From NCBI RefSeq assembly GCF_001724715.1, contig NZ_MEFG01000026.1:1-64000 (forward strand): a stretch of DNA of 64,000 bases, written 5' to 3'. Of this stretch, positions 1 to 8,889 are shown piece by piece. Positions within the stretch are counted from its first letter, which is position 1; each line of letters starts with the position of its first letter. This DNA comes from Sphingomonas sp. SCN 67-18 (GTDB taxonomy: Bacteria > Pseudomonadota > Alphaproteobacteria > Sphingomonadales > Sphingomonadaceae). The notes under the pieces were generated by a model. That model saw only the letters and a list, made by a program, of their open reading frames with translations. It searched no databases and was not told the DNA's origin. The position numbers and the translations under genes were made by a program.

Positions 1-75
1 CTCATCATAAGCTCCCTTCCAGGAGCTTGAATCACGACCACCCCAAAAAGGGAATCCCATTTATGAGTTTGTGAC
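1..75 (-). mobile_element. probable end of an IS5-like insertion sequence (partial)
   Basis: This stretch has clearly lower GC than its surroundings and interrupts a TonB-receptor reading frame. On the minus strand it carries a 7-bp inverted repeat (AAGCTCC at 28-22, GGAGCTT at 15-9, loop of 6). The second arm contains a GGGAG ribosome site just before ATGATGAG at 8-1. A hairpin that hides the transposase start is a known device of insertion sequences. A start reading MMS is what I remember for IS5-family transposases common in alphaproteobacteria, but only two or three codons are present, so the family is inference. CTAG at 76-79 at the junction fits an IS5-group target. The element runs off the left edge. 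Confidence 0.45.
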
Positions 76-1190
76 CTAGTGAAATATTGGGCGAAGCCGC
101 CCGCATCGGCATAGATGGCGTCATATTGCACCGCATAATCGGTGTAATCGGTCATCGAATCGAGCTTGCGGTCCAGATAGGCGCCCGCATAGGTCAGGTC
201 GAAATTGCCGATCCTGCCCTGGATGGTCAGCGCGGCCTGCACCCAGCGGTCATGATAGTTTTCCGGCAGGAAATGCTGGACCTGCAGATCGCCCACCTTG
301 GGATCGTAGCCAAAGACGCCATGGGTCTTCTGGTCCTGCCCCATCACCGTCGGCAGGATGGTCCAGTTGTCGTCCAGGTCGATCTTCAGCGCCGCGCGGC
401 CGCCAATCTTGTCATAGTCATTATAATCCTTCTTCACCTGCGCGGCATTGTCGATGGTGAGGCCGTTCAGGAAGGTGCGGGTGCCCGGCACATTGTCGAT
501 ATAGCCCGCGCCATGTTCAGCCCAGCCGACCAGCCGCAGCGCGGCGCTGGGCGAAAGCGGAATGTTGACGAAGCCTTCGCCCGAATAGCCTTCCCCGCCA
601 TGGCGGATGGTGTTGGCCTGGATATTGAACGCGGCGTCGAAGCCGCTCGCATCCGGCTTGTTGCTGATGATGCGCAGCACGCCTGCCTCCGACGATGCGC
701 CGTAGAGCGTGCCCTGCGGGCCGGACAGCGCCTCGACGCGGGCGACGTCGTAAATATGTACGTCCAGCGTGCCGCCGATGGTCGTCACCGGCTGCTCGTC
801 GAAATAGACGCCGACGGTGGGCAGCGGGCCGCTATGGTTGAAGTCGCTGTTGCCGCCGCTCGCCAGCGCGACGCCGCGCATATAGACGTTGGTCTGGCCG
901 GGCTGGGTGCTCTGGAAGGCAAGGCTGGGCAGCAGCTTGGCGTAATCGGTGAAATTGTTGATGTTCTGCTGTTCCAGCTTCTGGGTGCCCAGCGCCTGGA
1001 TGCTGATCGGCACCGTCTGGAGGTTCTCCTCGCGCTTCTGCGCGGTGACGATGATGTCGCTGTCGTCGCTGACGGCCGGGCGGGCGGCGCTGTCCTGCGC
1101 CATCGCCATGCCGGGCGCCGAGAGCATCGTCGTTGCCAGCAATGCCATGCCGGCGGCACGGCTCAATCCGAATTGTTCATTGGTGCGCAT
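76..1190 (-). pseudogene. TonB-dependent receptor, N-terminal ~370 codons, interrupted by the IS-like end
   Basis: This is an outer-membrane receptor for TonB-energised uptake of an unknown substrate. A signal peptide is visible (residues 1-31, ending GMAMAQ), followed by the sphingomonad-type segment DIIVTAQKREENLQTVPISI that marks the TonB box and plug start. The plug domain follows (about 50-170, with GPQGTLYGASSEAG and RIISNKPD), then the first barrel strands. The frame stays open to the left edge, but after AQYFT near position 76 it turns into low-GC sequence unlike a barrel, so I read the gene as broken at about a third to half of the usual 700-900 residues. If the left edge is only a contig end, the chromosome copy could still be intact. 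ATG at 1190 is chosen because the signal peptide starts there. Confidence 0.75.
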
Positions 1191-1311
1191 GCGCACAGTC
1201 CTCCCCAAGACATTATGGCTGAGGTGTCTGCCCGTCTTCGGGGGGCGTCAAATCCAATGCTGTGCAGGGGGATCGCCCGCGCAACGATTTATCCGGCTTG
1301 TTGCGAAAATA

Positions 1312-2949
1312 TCACGACAGGTCGGGCGGGACCTGCGGATAATGGTCCAGCACCGGCCCCAGCGCCGCCCGCATCGGATCGAGCCAGCGCGCATAGGGGC
1401 GCCACTGGTCCATCCCGTCCCGGTTGATCGGCCGGCGCACCTGTTCCGAACTGGCGGTGCCCACGGCGCGGGCATTTTCGTGGAAGCGCAGGCAGGCGGG
1501 ATCGAAGGGCAGGCCCAGACAGGCGAGCAGGCGGCGCACCGTGCCCTCGGTATCGGCGATCATATCCTCGTGCAGCACGCGGTGGACCCGGCCGGGCAGC
1601 ACCGCGTCGATATGCGCCATCAATGCCACATAATCGCGATAATAGCGGCCGATATCCTCCTGCGCGTAGGTGAATGCCTGTCCGCGCGCGAAATATTGGC
1701 GGAAATTGGAAAAGCAGCAGTCCAGCGGATGGCGGCGCGCGTCGATGATCGCGGCCTTGGGCAATATGGCGTGGATCAACCCGATATGCGCCCAGTTGTT
1801 GGGCAGCTTGTCGATGAACATCGGCCGGTCCGTCTTGCGGCGGATGCGGGTGCGTTCCAGATAATCCGCGCCCATCGCGGCCAGCGCATCCCGGCTCTTT
1901 CCGGCAAGGGCCGCGGGCCAGGCGTCGCGCGTGCCCAGTTCCGCCGCGATCGCCGGCATGTCTGGCAGCTCCGCCGTGCCCTCTATGGCGGGGTGGCTGG
2001 ACAGAATCTGCTCGATCAGCGTCGATCCGGCACGCGGCAGGCCGAGGATGAAGATCGGCGCGGCGGACGGGCAGCCGGCATCCGCCCGCGCGGCGAAGAA
2101 TGCGGGGGTGAACAGCGCCCGGGCGCGCGCCACATGGGCGCTCGTCTCATCCGCGCTGTAGGGCAGGCCCGCCCGCTTCAGCCGGTTGCCCTCGGCATAT
2201 TGGGCAAAGGCGGCGGCCGCATCGCCTTCATCGCCATGCGCCTTGCCCAGCGCGAAGTGCAGATGAATGCGGTCCTCCTCGCCAAGCCCCGGCGTCTCCA
2301 GCGCGCGCGCCATGGCGGCGATATCGTCGGCGTCGAAGCGCACCGTCTTCAGGTTGGCAAGGCTCCACCACAATTCGCCCAGCGTCGGCGATATGGCCAG
2401 CGCGCGGCGATAGGCGGCGATGCTCTCCTGCTGACGGCCGACCGTCTTCAATATATGGCCGTAGCTCATCCAGACGCGCGGCTGTTCGGGCAGCTTCTCG
2501 AGCACCGCCGCATAGATGCCCAGCGCCTCGTCATAGGCGCCGATCCGCCCCAGCGCCGCCGCCTTCAGGTTCATCGCTCCCGCCTCGCCGGCGCGGTCCA
2601 CCGGCAGCGCGTCCAGCACGGCAATGGCCTCGGCGGGGCGGTTCTGCTTGTAGAGCACGGTCGCCAGGTTGGCGCGGGCGGCGGCGAAGCCGGGCGCCAG
2701 CTCCAGCGCGCGGTGGAGCAGGTTCTCCGCATCACCGTATCGGCCGATCCGCGCGGCAAGCTCGGCCATCATGCGGATGGCGGCAATGTCCGTCGGCCGG
2801 TCCTTCAGCCGCGCCCTGAGCAGCCGCTCGGCGACCGGCAGGTCGTTGTCGACCAGCGCGGTGGCGGCCTCGATCAGCACCGGATCGAACAGCGCGGCGC
2901 CGCTCACCTCCTGGGCCGCGGACGGGGGCTGGGTGGATGGATCGGACAT
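1312..2949 (-). CDS. tetratricopeptide-repeat sulfotransferase family protein
   Basis: The N-terminal half (residues ~25-250) is helical TPR-like sequence, with repeats such as AERLLRARLKDRPTDIAA and YGDAENLLHRALELAPGFA. The C-terminal half is a sulfotransferase domain: PIFILGLPRAGSTLIEQ near residue 297 is the PAPS 5'-phosphosulfate loop, and DARRHPLDCCFSNF looks like the 3'-phosphate-binding region. Such proteins are common in sphingomonads and presumably transfer sulfate from PAPS to a protein or small acceptor; the acceptor is unknown. No signal peptide or membrane segment is seen. I prefer the ATG at 2949 (MSDPSTQPP) over one eight codons upstream. The gene follows the TonB receptor's upstream side on the same strand with a 120-bp gap, so it is not clearly co-transcribed with it. 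Confidence 0.85.
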   Translation of the reverse strand: MSDPSTQPPSAAQEVSGAALFDPVLIEAATALVDNDLPVAERLLRARLKDRPTDIAAIRMMAELAARIGRYGDAENLLHRALELAPGFAAARANLATVLYKQNRPAEAIAVLDALPVDRAGEAGAMNLKAAALGRIGAYDEALGIYAAVLEKLPEQPRVWMSYGHILKTVGRQQESIAAYRRALAISPTLGELWWSLANLKTVRFDADDIAAMARALETPGLGEEDRIHLHFALGKAHGDEGDAAAAFAQYAEGNRLKRAGLPYSADETSAHVARARALFTPAFFAARADAGCPSAAPIFILGLPRAGSTLIEQILSSHPAIEGTAELPDMPAIAAELGTRDAWPAALAGKSRDALAAMGADYLERTRIRRKTDRPMFIDKLPNNWAHIGLIHAILPKAAIIDARRHPLDCCFSNFRQYFARGQAFTYAQEDIGRYYRDYVALMAHIDAVLPGRVHRVLHEDMIADTEGTVRRLLACLGLPFDPACLRFHENARAVGTASSEQVRRPINRDGMDQWRPYARWLDPMRAALGPVLDHYPQVPPDLS

Positions 2950-3188
2950 CGGAAAATTCAGGCCCCCGGGCATCGCTCGGTCGATCGATATTGCATCTTG
3001 CCGGGCGGCGCCATGGCGCGGGTCCGGGGCGGCCGGAAAATCATCTCCGTGGTTAATAAAACTCGTCGTGCCCCGTTTCGAAACGCGCTACGGATGGACC
3101 GTCTTGTAACGGGCTTTCCCCTTTTCACGGCCATATTTCCGGGCGACGGGCCGCCAACGGAAAGCGGGCGAGGGGCGGGCCGATTCGC

Positions 3189-4577
3189 ATGGAGCGGTCT
3201 ATGATGGGGGCAGGTCTTCTTCGGGAATCAAAGGGCTTATCCGGCCGGCGCATCCGCCGGCTGACGGGAGTGTTGCTGGCCGCGGCGGCGATGCTCCCGG
3301 TCGGCGGGGCGGTGGCGCAATCGACCTATGGCCCGGCCGCACCGGCGCGCGCGCGCGCCGCGCAGGCGCCGGTGGCGCTCGCCCGCCCGGGCGGGGTCAG
3401 CGCGGAGCTGGCCGATGCCGCCGGCCGCGCCAGCGAGACCTATCCCTCCGTCCGCGCCGGGCGGCTGGCGGCGCAGGCCGCCGGTTCCGATACGGACGCG
3501 GCGAAATGGCTGCGCTTCCCCAGCGTCTCCGTGGAGGCGCTGGCCTTCACCGGCGACCACCGGCTGGTCGGCGACCGGGATTTCACCACCAGCATCGTCG
3601 TCGATCAGCCCCTTTATGCGGGCGGGCGGATCGGCGGATCGATCAAGCGCGCGCAGGCGATGCAGCTGCTGCGCGAAGTGCAGGTGGATGAAACCCGCCG
3701 CGACGTGGCGCTGCGCGTGACGCAGGCCTATTTCGATCTGGCGCGGGCGGCGCGGCGCACCGTGCTGCTGAGCGCGGGGCTGGAAGAGCACCGCCGCCTG
3801 GTCGATTCGATCTCGCGCCGGGTGGAGCAGGAGATCAGCCCGCGCGCCGACCTGGAACTGGCCCAGACCCGCACCGCGCAGGTGGCGCAGGATTTCGCCG
3901 CCAGCGAGGCACAGCGCGCCGCAGCGCTGCAACAATTGCGTGAACTGGTGGGCGATCCCAACTATGATCCCGGCGCTGTTCCCCGCTACGACGCGGCGGT
4001 CCACCACCCCGATCCGCAGGGCGCGATCGACCAGGCGCTGACCTGCGATCCCCGCCGCCAGCGGTTCCAGGCGGAGGCGCTGGTCGCCCGCGCCGATGTG
4101 AAGGTTGCCCAGTCGTCGATCATGCCGAAATTGAGCGCGCAATATTCGCATAACGAGATTACCGGCAACCGCGTGGGGCTGGTGCTGCGCGCGCAGACGG
4201 ACGGCGGCCTCTCGCAATTGTCGGCGGCCGAGGGCGCGCGCCTGCGCCGCGATGCCAGCGACGTACAGATCGCCGTCGCCGAGCGGGAGCTGCGCGAGAC
4301 GATGGCGCTGGACCTGCTGGAAAATGTCTCGATGCGTGATCGGATCGCCAGCAATGCGGCGGCGGCGGTCGGCGCGCGGGCGGTAACCGATTCCTACCAG
4401 CGCCAGTTCGTCGCCGGGCGGCGGACCTGGCTGGACGTGATGAACGCGGTGCGCGAGGCGACCGGCGCCGACATCGCCCAGTCGGACGCGGAAGTGGCGG
4501 CGATGGCGTCGGCGGCGCGGCTGTTGCTGCGCAGCTGCCGCTGGCAACCCCAGGCGGGTGAAACGATCCCCAGATGA
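3189..4577 (+). CDS. TolC-family outer-membrane protein of a type I secretion system
   Basis: This 462-aa protein has a signal peptide (cleavage probably after GGAVAQ, near residue 38) and then the repeated coiled-coil helices of the TolC/OEP family. Segments such as DVALRVTQAYFDLARAAR and RRTWLDVMNAVREATGAD are the typical TolC helices. It would form the outer-membrane channel. Its end overlaps the next gene by four bases (ATGA), and a HlyD-like adaptor follows that, so the three form one secretion operon. ATGs at 3201 and 3204 are alternative starts. No secreted substrate with RTX-like glycine repeats is visible in the window. Confidence 0.88.
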   Translation: MERSMMGAGLLRESKGLSGRRIRRLTGVLLAAAAMLPVGGAVAQSTYGPAAPARARAAQAPVALARPGGVSAELADAAGRASETYPSVRAGRLAAQAAGSDTDAAKWLRFPSVSVEALAFTGDHRLVGDRDFTTSIVVDQPLYAGGRIGGSIKRAQAMQLLREVQVDETRRDVALRVTQAYFDLARAARRTVLLSAGLEEHRRLVDSISRRVEQEISPRADLELAQTRTAQVAQDFAASEAQRAAALQQLRELVGDPNYDPGAVPRYDAAVHHPDPQGAIDQALTCDPRRQRFQAEALVARADVKVAQSSIMPKLSAQYSHNEITGNRVGLVLRAQTDGGLSQLSAAEGARLRRDASDVQIAVAERELRETMALDLLENVSMRDRIASNAAAAVGARAVTDSYQRQFVAGRRTWLDVMNAVREATGADIAQSDAEVAAMASAARLLLRSCRWQPQAGETIPR

Positions 4578-6673
4578 TCAGCGGCCTGCTCGCCCTCGTT
4601 CCCACCCTTGCCCGCCAGCGCGGCATAGAGCTTGCCCCCAACTGGGCGGCGAACATGCTCGATGCCGAAAGCTTCGAGGGGCCGGACGGTCTGCACCTGC
4701 TCACCGAGCGGGCGGGATGGGACGAGCCGATCCGGCTGGGCGACCGCCCGCGCGCAGACGAATTCCCATTGCTCGTCCATACCGAGGGGCGCGGCTGGGC
4801 GATTGCGGGCCAGTGGGACAGCCATGAAACCATTCGCGTCGTCAGCGAACATGGGCTGGACAGCATCGCCTATTCGAGCGCCAGCACATTCTACGACATC
4901 GAGATGCCGGATCCGATCCGCAAGAACGAATCCCCGCGCGCCGCGAGCATCTTCTGGAAGGCGCTGCTGAAGCGCAAATCGGTGTTCGTCAGCGCCGCCG
5001 TGGCCACGGTGGTGGCCAACATCATCACGCTGGCGACGTCGCTCTATTCGATGCAGGTCTATGACCGGGTCATCCCGGCCGCCGGCTATTCCACCCTGTG
5101 GGTGCTCACGGTGGGCGTGCTGGTGGCGCTGGCCATCGATTTCGCGCTGCGGGCGACGCGCGCGCTGATGATCGAGCGGGAATCGACGCGGATCGATTTC
5201 GACGTTTCCGAATTCTTCTTCGCCCGTTCGCAGGCGGTGCGGCTGGACGCGCGGCCGCCGGGCATCGGCACCATGGCGGCCCAGCTGCGCGGGCTTGAGC
5301 AGGTGCGCGGGCTGATGTCCTCCGGTTCGCTGTTTCTGGTCGCGGACCTGCCCTTCGCCCTGCTGTTCATCCTCGTCATCGCCGCGCTGGGCGGGGCGGT
5401 GGCGCTGGTGCCGCTGATCAGTTTCCCGATCGCGCTGGGGCTGGCCTTTCTGTTCGCCTGGCTGATCCGGGGGGATACCAACCGCGCCCAGATCAGCGGC
5501 AACCGCAAGAACGGCCTGCTGGTCGAGACGCTGGACGCGGCCGAGACGGTCAAGGCCAATCGCGGCCACTGGCACATGCTGGGCCGCTGGAACCAGCTGA
5601 TGGACGAGGTCCATTATGCCGAGGATCCGGTGAAGCGCTGGTCGTCGATCGCCGGGTCGATCTTTTCCACATTGCAGCAGCTTTCCTATGTCGCGCTGAT
5701 CGCCTGGGGCGCGGTGGAGGTGATCCACGGCAACATGACCATGGGCGCGCTCATCGCCTGCGCGATCATCGCCGGGCGGGTGAACGGCCCGCTGGTGACG
5801 ATGCTGCCCAACCTGATCGTCCAGTGGGGCTATGCCCGCTCGTCGCTCAGGGCGCTGGACGCGATCCTCAGGCTGCCGCTGGACGATGCGCCCGGCATCA
5901 TCAACCTGCGGCCGGAACGCATGGTCGGGCCGCTGAAGCTGGAGCAGGTGAAGTTCGGCTATCCCGGCGCGCGCGAGGATATCGACGTGCCCCGGCTCGA
6001 GATCAGCTATGGCGAGCGGGTGGCGATCATCGGCAGCGTCGGGTCCGGCAAATCGACGCTGCTCAGGCTGATGGCCGGCCTCTATGCGCCCGGCGAAGGC
6101 ACCGTGCTGCTGGGCGGGCTGGACATGGCGCAGATCGCGGCGGACACGCTGCGCCGCCATATCGGCTATCTGCCGCAGGATTTCCGGCTGGTGAACGGCA
6201 CGCTGCGCGACAATCTGCTGCTCGGGCTGGGCGATCCGGGCGATGACGTGCTGATGGATGCGGCCGCCCGCACCGGGCTGGACCGGATGATCGCATCCCA
6301 CCCGCGCGGGCTGGAACTGCGGATCGAGGAGGGCGGGCGCAGCCTTTCCGGCGGTCAGCGCGCGCTGACCGGGCTGACCCGGCTGATGCTGGCGCGGCCC
6401 AGGCTGCTGCTGCTCGACGAGCCGACCGCCAATCTGGACCAGACCACCGAGAATGCGGCGCTGGGCGCGCTGGGCGAGGAAATGGACGAAAACGGCACGC
6501 TGATCCTCGTCACCCACAAGCTGCAGCTGCTGTCCATGGTCAACCGGGTGATCGTGATGGCCGGCGGGCGCGTGATTTTGGACGGCGCGACCAAGGATGT
6601 CGTCGCCCGGCTGCAAGGGCGCGCGGGCAAGGTGGCCAAGGTGGACAGCCTGCCCACGGCGGGATCGGCCTAG
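4574..6673 (+). CDS. type I secretion ABC transporter (permease/ATPase)
   Basis: The 699-aa inner-membrane exporter has three parts: an N-terminal ~130-residue C39-peptidase-like region without an obvious catalytic Cys-His pair, a membrane domain (residues ~140-430), and an ATPase domain. The ATPase shows Walker A GSVGSGKST (~490), signature LSGGQRALTG (~590) and Walker B LLLLDEPTANLD (~610). The length and a degenerate peptidase-like head match the LssB/LapB-type exporters, which do not cleave a leader. It sits between the TolC-like and HlyD-like genes with overlapping stops and starts, so translation is probably coupled. The substrate is unknown. Confidence 0.9.
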   Translation: MISGLLALVPTLARQRGIELAPNWAANMLDAESFEGPDGLHLLTERAGWDEPIRLGDRPRADEFPLLVHTEGRGWAIAGQWDSHETIRVVSEHGLDSIAYSSASTFYDIEMPDPIRKNESPRAASIFWKALLKRKSVFVSAAVATVVANIITLATSLYSMQVYDRVIPAAGYSTLWVLTVGVLVALAIDFALRATRALMIERESTRIDFDVSEFFFARSQAVRLDARPPGIGTMAAQLRGLEQVRGLMSSGSLFLVADLPFALLFILVIAALGGAVALVPLISFPIALGLAFLFAWLIRGDTNRAQISGNRKNGLLVETLDAAETVKANRGHWHMLGRWNQLMDEVHYAEDPVKRWSSIAGSIFSTLQQLSYVALIAWGAVEVIHGNMTMGALIACAIIAGRVNGPLVTMLPNLIVQWGYARSSLRALDAILRLPLDDAPGIINLRPERMVGPLKLEQVKFGYPGAREDIDVPRLEISYGERVAIIGSVGSGKSTLLRLMAGLYAPGEGTVLLGGLDMAQIAADTLRRHIGYLPQDFRLVNGTLRDNLLLGLGDPGDDVLMDAAARTGLDRMIASHPRGLELRIEEGGRSLSGGQRALTGLTRLMLARPRLLLLDEPTANLDQTTENAALGALGEEMDENGTLILVTHKLQLLSMVNRVIVMAGGRVILDGATKDVVARLQGRAGKVAKVDSLPTAGSA

Positions 6674-7845
6674 TGGCGATGCGCAGGCGGCAGATCGGCG
6701 ACCAACGGGCGCCCGCGATCATCATCGCGCTCTCCACCCTTGCGGTGGTGGGCTTCATCCTGTGGGCGCTGTGGGCGGAGCTGGACCAGATCGCCCGCGC
6801 CCATGGCCAGGTGATTCCCAGCGGCCGGGTGCAGGTGGTGCAGAGCGCGGACGGCGGGGTGATCAGCCGCATCCTGGTGCGCGAGGGCGACCGGGTGAAG
6901 CGCGGCCAGCTGCTGGTGGTGCTGGAAAAGGTGAGCATCAACGCATCGGTGGACGAAAGCGCGGCACGGGTGGCGGGGCTGAAGGCGCAGCTGGCGCGGA
7001 TCGAGGCGGAATTGTTCGATCGCCCGCTCCGCTTTCCGTCCGACGTCGCGGGCTATCCCGAATTCGTCAACAACCAGCGGATGCTCTATGCCAAGCGGCG
7101 GCAATCGCTGAATTCCGAACTGCAGAGCCTGCGCCATTCGCTGGGGCTGGCGCAGGAGGAAATGAACATGACGCGCCCGCTGGTGGCGAGCGGCGACGTC
7201 AGCCGTGCCGACGTGCTGCGGATGCAGCGTTCCGCCTCTGAGATCCAGAGCCAGATCACCAGCCGCCGCAACGCCTATCTGCAGGAATTGCAGGCCGAAT
7301 TCACCCGCACCGAGGAAGAACTGGTCAGCGCGCAGCAGATGCTCACCCAGCGCGCCGAGGGGCTGGGCAATACCGATCTGCGCGCGCCGGCGGACGGGAT
7401 CGTCAAGAATGTGCGGCTGACCACGGTGGGCGCGGTGCTGCAGCCGGGCGGCGAGGCGTTGCAGATCGTGCCGACCGGCGACGCGCTGATCGTCGAGGCG
7501 CAGATCTCGCCCAGCGACATCGCCTTCGTCCATGTCGGCCAGACGGCGTCGGTCCGCTTCGACGCCTATGATTCATCCATTTACGGATCGGGCACCGGCC
7601 GGGTGACCTTCGTCAGCCCGGATACGCTTTCGGACGATCGGCCGGGCGGGCCGCCCGCCACCTATTATCGCGCGCATCTGAGCGTCGATACCGGCAAGAT
7701 GCGCCCGCGCCAGCCGGGTGAGACGATCATCATCCAGCCCGGCATGACCGCCACGGTGGAGATCAAGACCGGATCGAGCACCGTTTTCCGCTATCTGACC
7801 AAGCCGATCCTGAAAACCACGGCGGAGGCGATGAGCGAGCGTTGA
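6673..7845 (+). CDS. HlyD-family periplasmic adaptor of type I secretion
   Basis: The 390-aa membrane-fusion protein has one N-terminal membrane helix (residues ~17-38, IIIALSTLAVVGFILWALW), a lipoyl/barrel-sandwich half (GRVQVVQSADGGVISRILV), a long coiled coil (~90-220), and the returning half (TDLRAPADGIVKNVRLTTVG), then a beta-barrel with FDAYDSSIYGSGTGRVTFVS. It bridges the ABC exporter and the outer-membrane channel. The GTG at 6673 overlaps the exporter's TAG by one base; ATG at 6679 is a close alternative. It ends the operon; a convergent PilZ gene follows after 8 bases. Confidence 0.9.
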   Translation: MAMRRRQIGDQRAPAIIIALSTLAVVGFILWALWAELDQIARAHGQVIPSGRVQVVQSADGGVISRILVREGDRVKRGQLLVVLEKVSINASVDESAARVAGLKAQLARIEAELFDRPLRFPSDVAGYPEFVNNQRMLYAKRRQSLNSELQSLRHSLGLAQEEMNMTRPLVASGDVSRADVLRMQRSASEIQSQITSRRNAYLQELQAEFTRTEEELVSAQQMLTQRAEGLGNTDLRAPADGIVKNVRLTTVGAVLQPGGEALQIVPTGDALIVEAQISPSDIAFVHVGQTASVRFDAYDSSIYGSGTGRVTFVSPDTLSDDRPGGPPATYYRAHLSVDTGKMRPRQPGETIIIQPGMTATVEIKTGSSTVFRYLTKPILKTTAEAMSER

Positions 7846-7853
7846 GCGCCCGC

Positions 7854-8216
7854 TCAGGCGGCTGGCGCGTCCGGCTCGCCGGGGCCGTCGTCGGCGGTCT
7901 TCATCTCGTCGCTGCCCAGTATCGCCATCTGCGTCTCGTCGAGCCGCTGGATGAATTCGCCGCTCAGCCGCCCCGGTTCCGCGCGGACCAGCCGGGCGCG
8001 GATCTCGCCGAGGCCGGGCAGGGCGATCGCCACCACGGAGGGAACGCGATATTCCTGCACGCAATTGCCGGAAAAACCCACGGCGGAGACGTTGGTCACG
8101 TCGATCGCGACATTGGGATAGCCGAGTTCGCGGATCCGGGTTTTCAGCACCACGCGCTTGCGGCGGCTGCGGCGATCCTCGACGTTGAATGCGCCCGCAT
8201 AGATATGTTCCGTCAT
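7854..8216 (-). CDS. PilZ-domain protein (probable c-di-GMP receptor)
   Basis: A 120-aa single-domain protein. Both halves of the c-di-GMP-binding signature are present: an arginine-rich RRSRRKRV stretch (residues ~15-22) and TNVSAVGF (~41-48), which fits the (D/N)xSxxG motif. This suggests it binds the nucleotide. The target is not indicated. It ends 8 bp from the end of the type I secretion operon, facing it. A regulatory link to adhesin export is tempting but rests on position alone. The C-terminal 20 residues are acidic and low-complexity. Confidence 0.85.
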   Translation of the reverse strand: MTEHIYAGAFNVEDRRSRRKRVVLKTRIRELGYPNVAIDVTNVSAVGFSGNCVQEYRVPSVVAIALPGLGEIRARLVRAEPGRLSGEFIQRLDETQMAILGSDEMKTADDGPGEPDAPAA

Positions 8217-8360
8217 CCCCGGTCCCGTTGTTTATGCTACCCCCGCTCAATATGGCGCGGCGGGATTAAAAATCGGAAAACGGGGCGCGCACATCGCCGT
8301 TGTGATGGCTTCCGGCTGGCCGTATTGGCAGGGTCTGTACTTTGTCCCGGGAGCAGCACG

Positions 8361-8885
8361 ATGCGTATCCTCCTCTTGTCTGCCCTTGCCGCCGGCGCAT
8401 TCGCCGCCCTGCCCGGCCCGGTCGCCGCGCAGGACGGGATCGATTGCGCCACCGCCACCGTCATCCTGCCGCCCGAGCTGGCGGACTGGAACCAGCGCGA
8501 GCCGCTCCACGCCGCGGGCGCGGTTTCCGGCGTTGAGACGGCGCCGCTCTCCGTCGGCGTCGCGGTCGACGCCCGGCTGCGGCCGGCGGCCGATGTGCGC
8601 TACGTCGCGCCGCCGCAACGGGCGGACAGGGCCGGCGGCCATGGCGGGCTGTTCAGCTTCGAGGTCGCCCAGCCCGGCACCTACCGGATCGCGATGGGCG
8701 GATCCGGCTGGATCGACGTGCTGAACGGCGGCCGCCCGGCCTCCACCTCGGCGCACGGCCATGGCCCGGCCTGCTCCGCCATTCGCAAGATCGTCGATTT
8801 TCCGCTCAATCGCGGGCGCTATGTCGTGCAGGTGACGGGCAATCCGGAAGCCAGCGTGGCGCTGCTGATCGCCCGGCTGCCATAG
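8361..8885 (+). CDS. small secreted protein of unknown function at the head of the molybdate operon
   Basis: A 174-aa protein with a clear signal peptide (MRILLLSALAAGAFAALPGP, cleavage after VAAQ). The mature part is about 150 residues and probably all beta: it has an FEVAQPGTYRIAMGGSGWID segment and ends VQVTGNPEASVALLIARLP, resembling small beta-sandwich periplasmic proteins. Two cysteines remain (DCATATV near the N terminus and PACSAIRKIVD). It lies 4 bp before modA on the same strand, so it is probably in the mod operon and may act in the periplasm. I do not recognise the family. ATG at 8361 is chosen because a signal peptide starts there, although the frame is open far upstream. Confidence 0.75.
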   Translation: MRILLLSALAAGAFAALPGPVAAQDGIDCATATVILPPELADWNQREPLHAAGAVSGVETAPLSVGVAVDARLRPAADVRYVAPPQRADRAGGHGGLFSFEVAQPGTYRIAMGGSGWIDVLNGGRPASTSAHGHGPACSAIRKIVDFPLNRGRYVVQVTGNPEASVALLIARLP

Positions 8886-8889
8886 GGAG

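Noticed and set aside
949-3204. 751-codon plus-strand frame across the TonB receptor and sulfotransferase
   Set aside because: It runs antisense to two genes with clear signal, plug and PAPS-loop motifs and is Arg/Gly/Gln-rich without a domain.
4394-6616. 740-codon minus-strand frame inside the ABC exporter
   Set aside because: The plus-strand product has Walker A, signature and Walker B. The antisense product is Gln/His/Arg-rich without domains.
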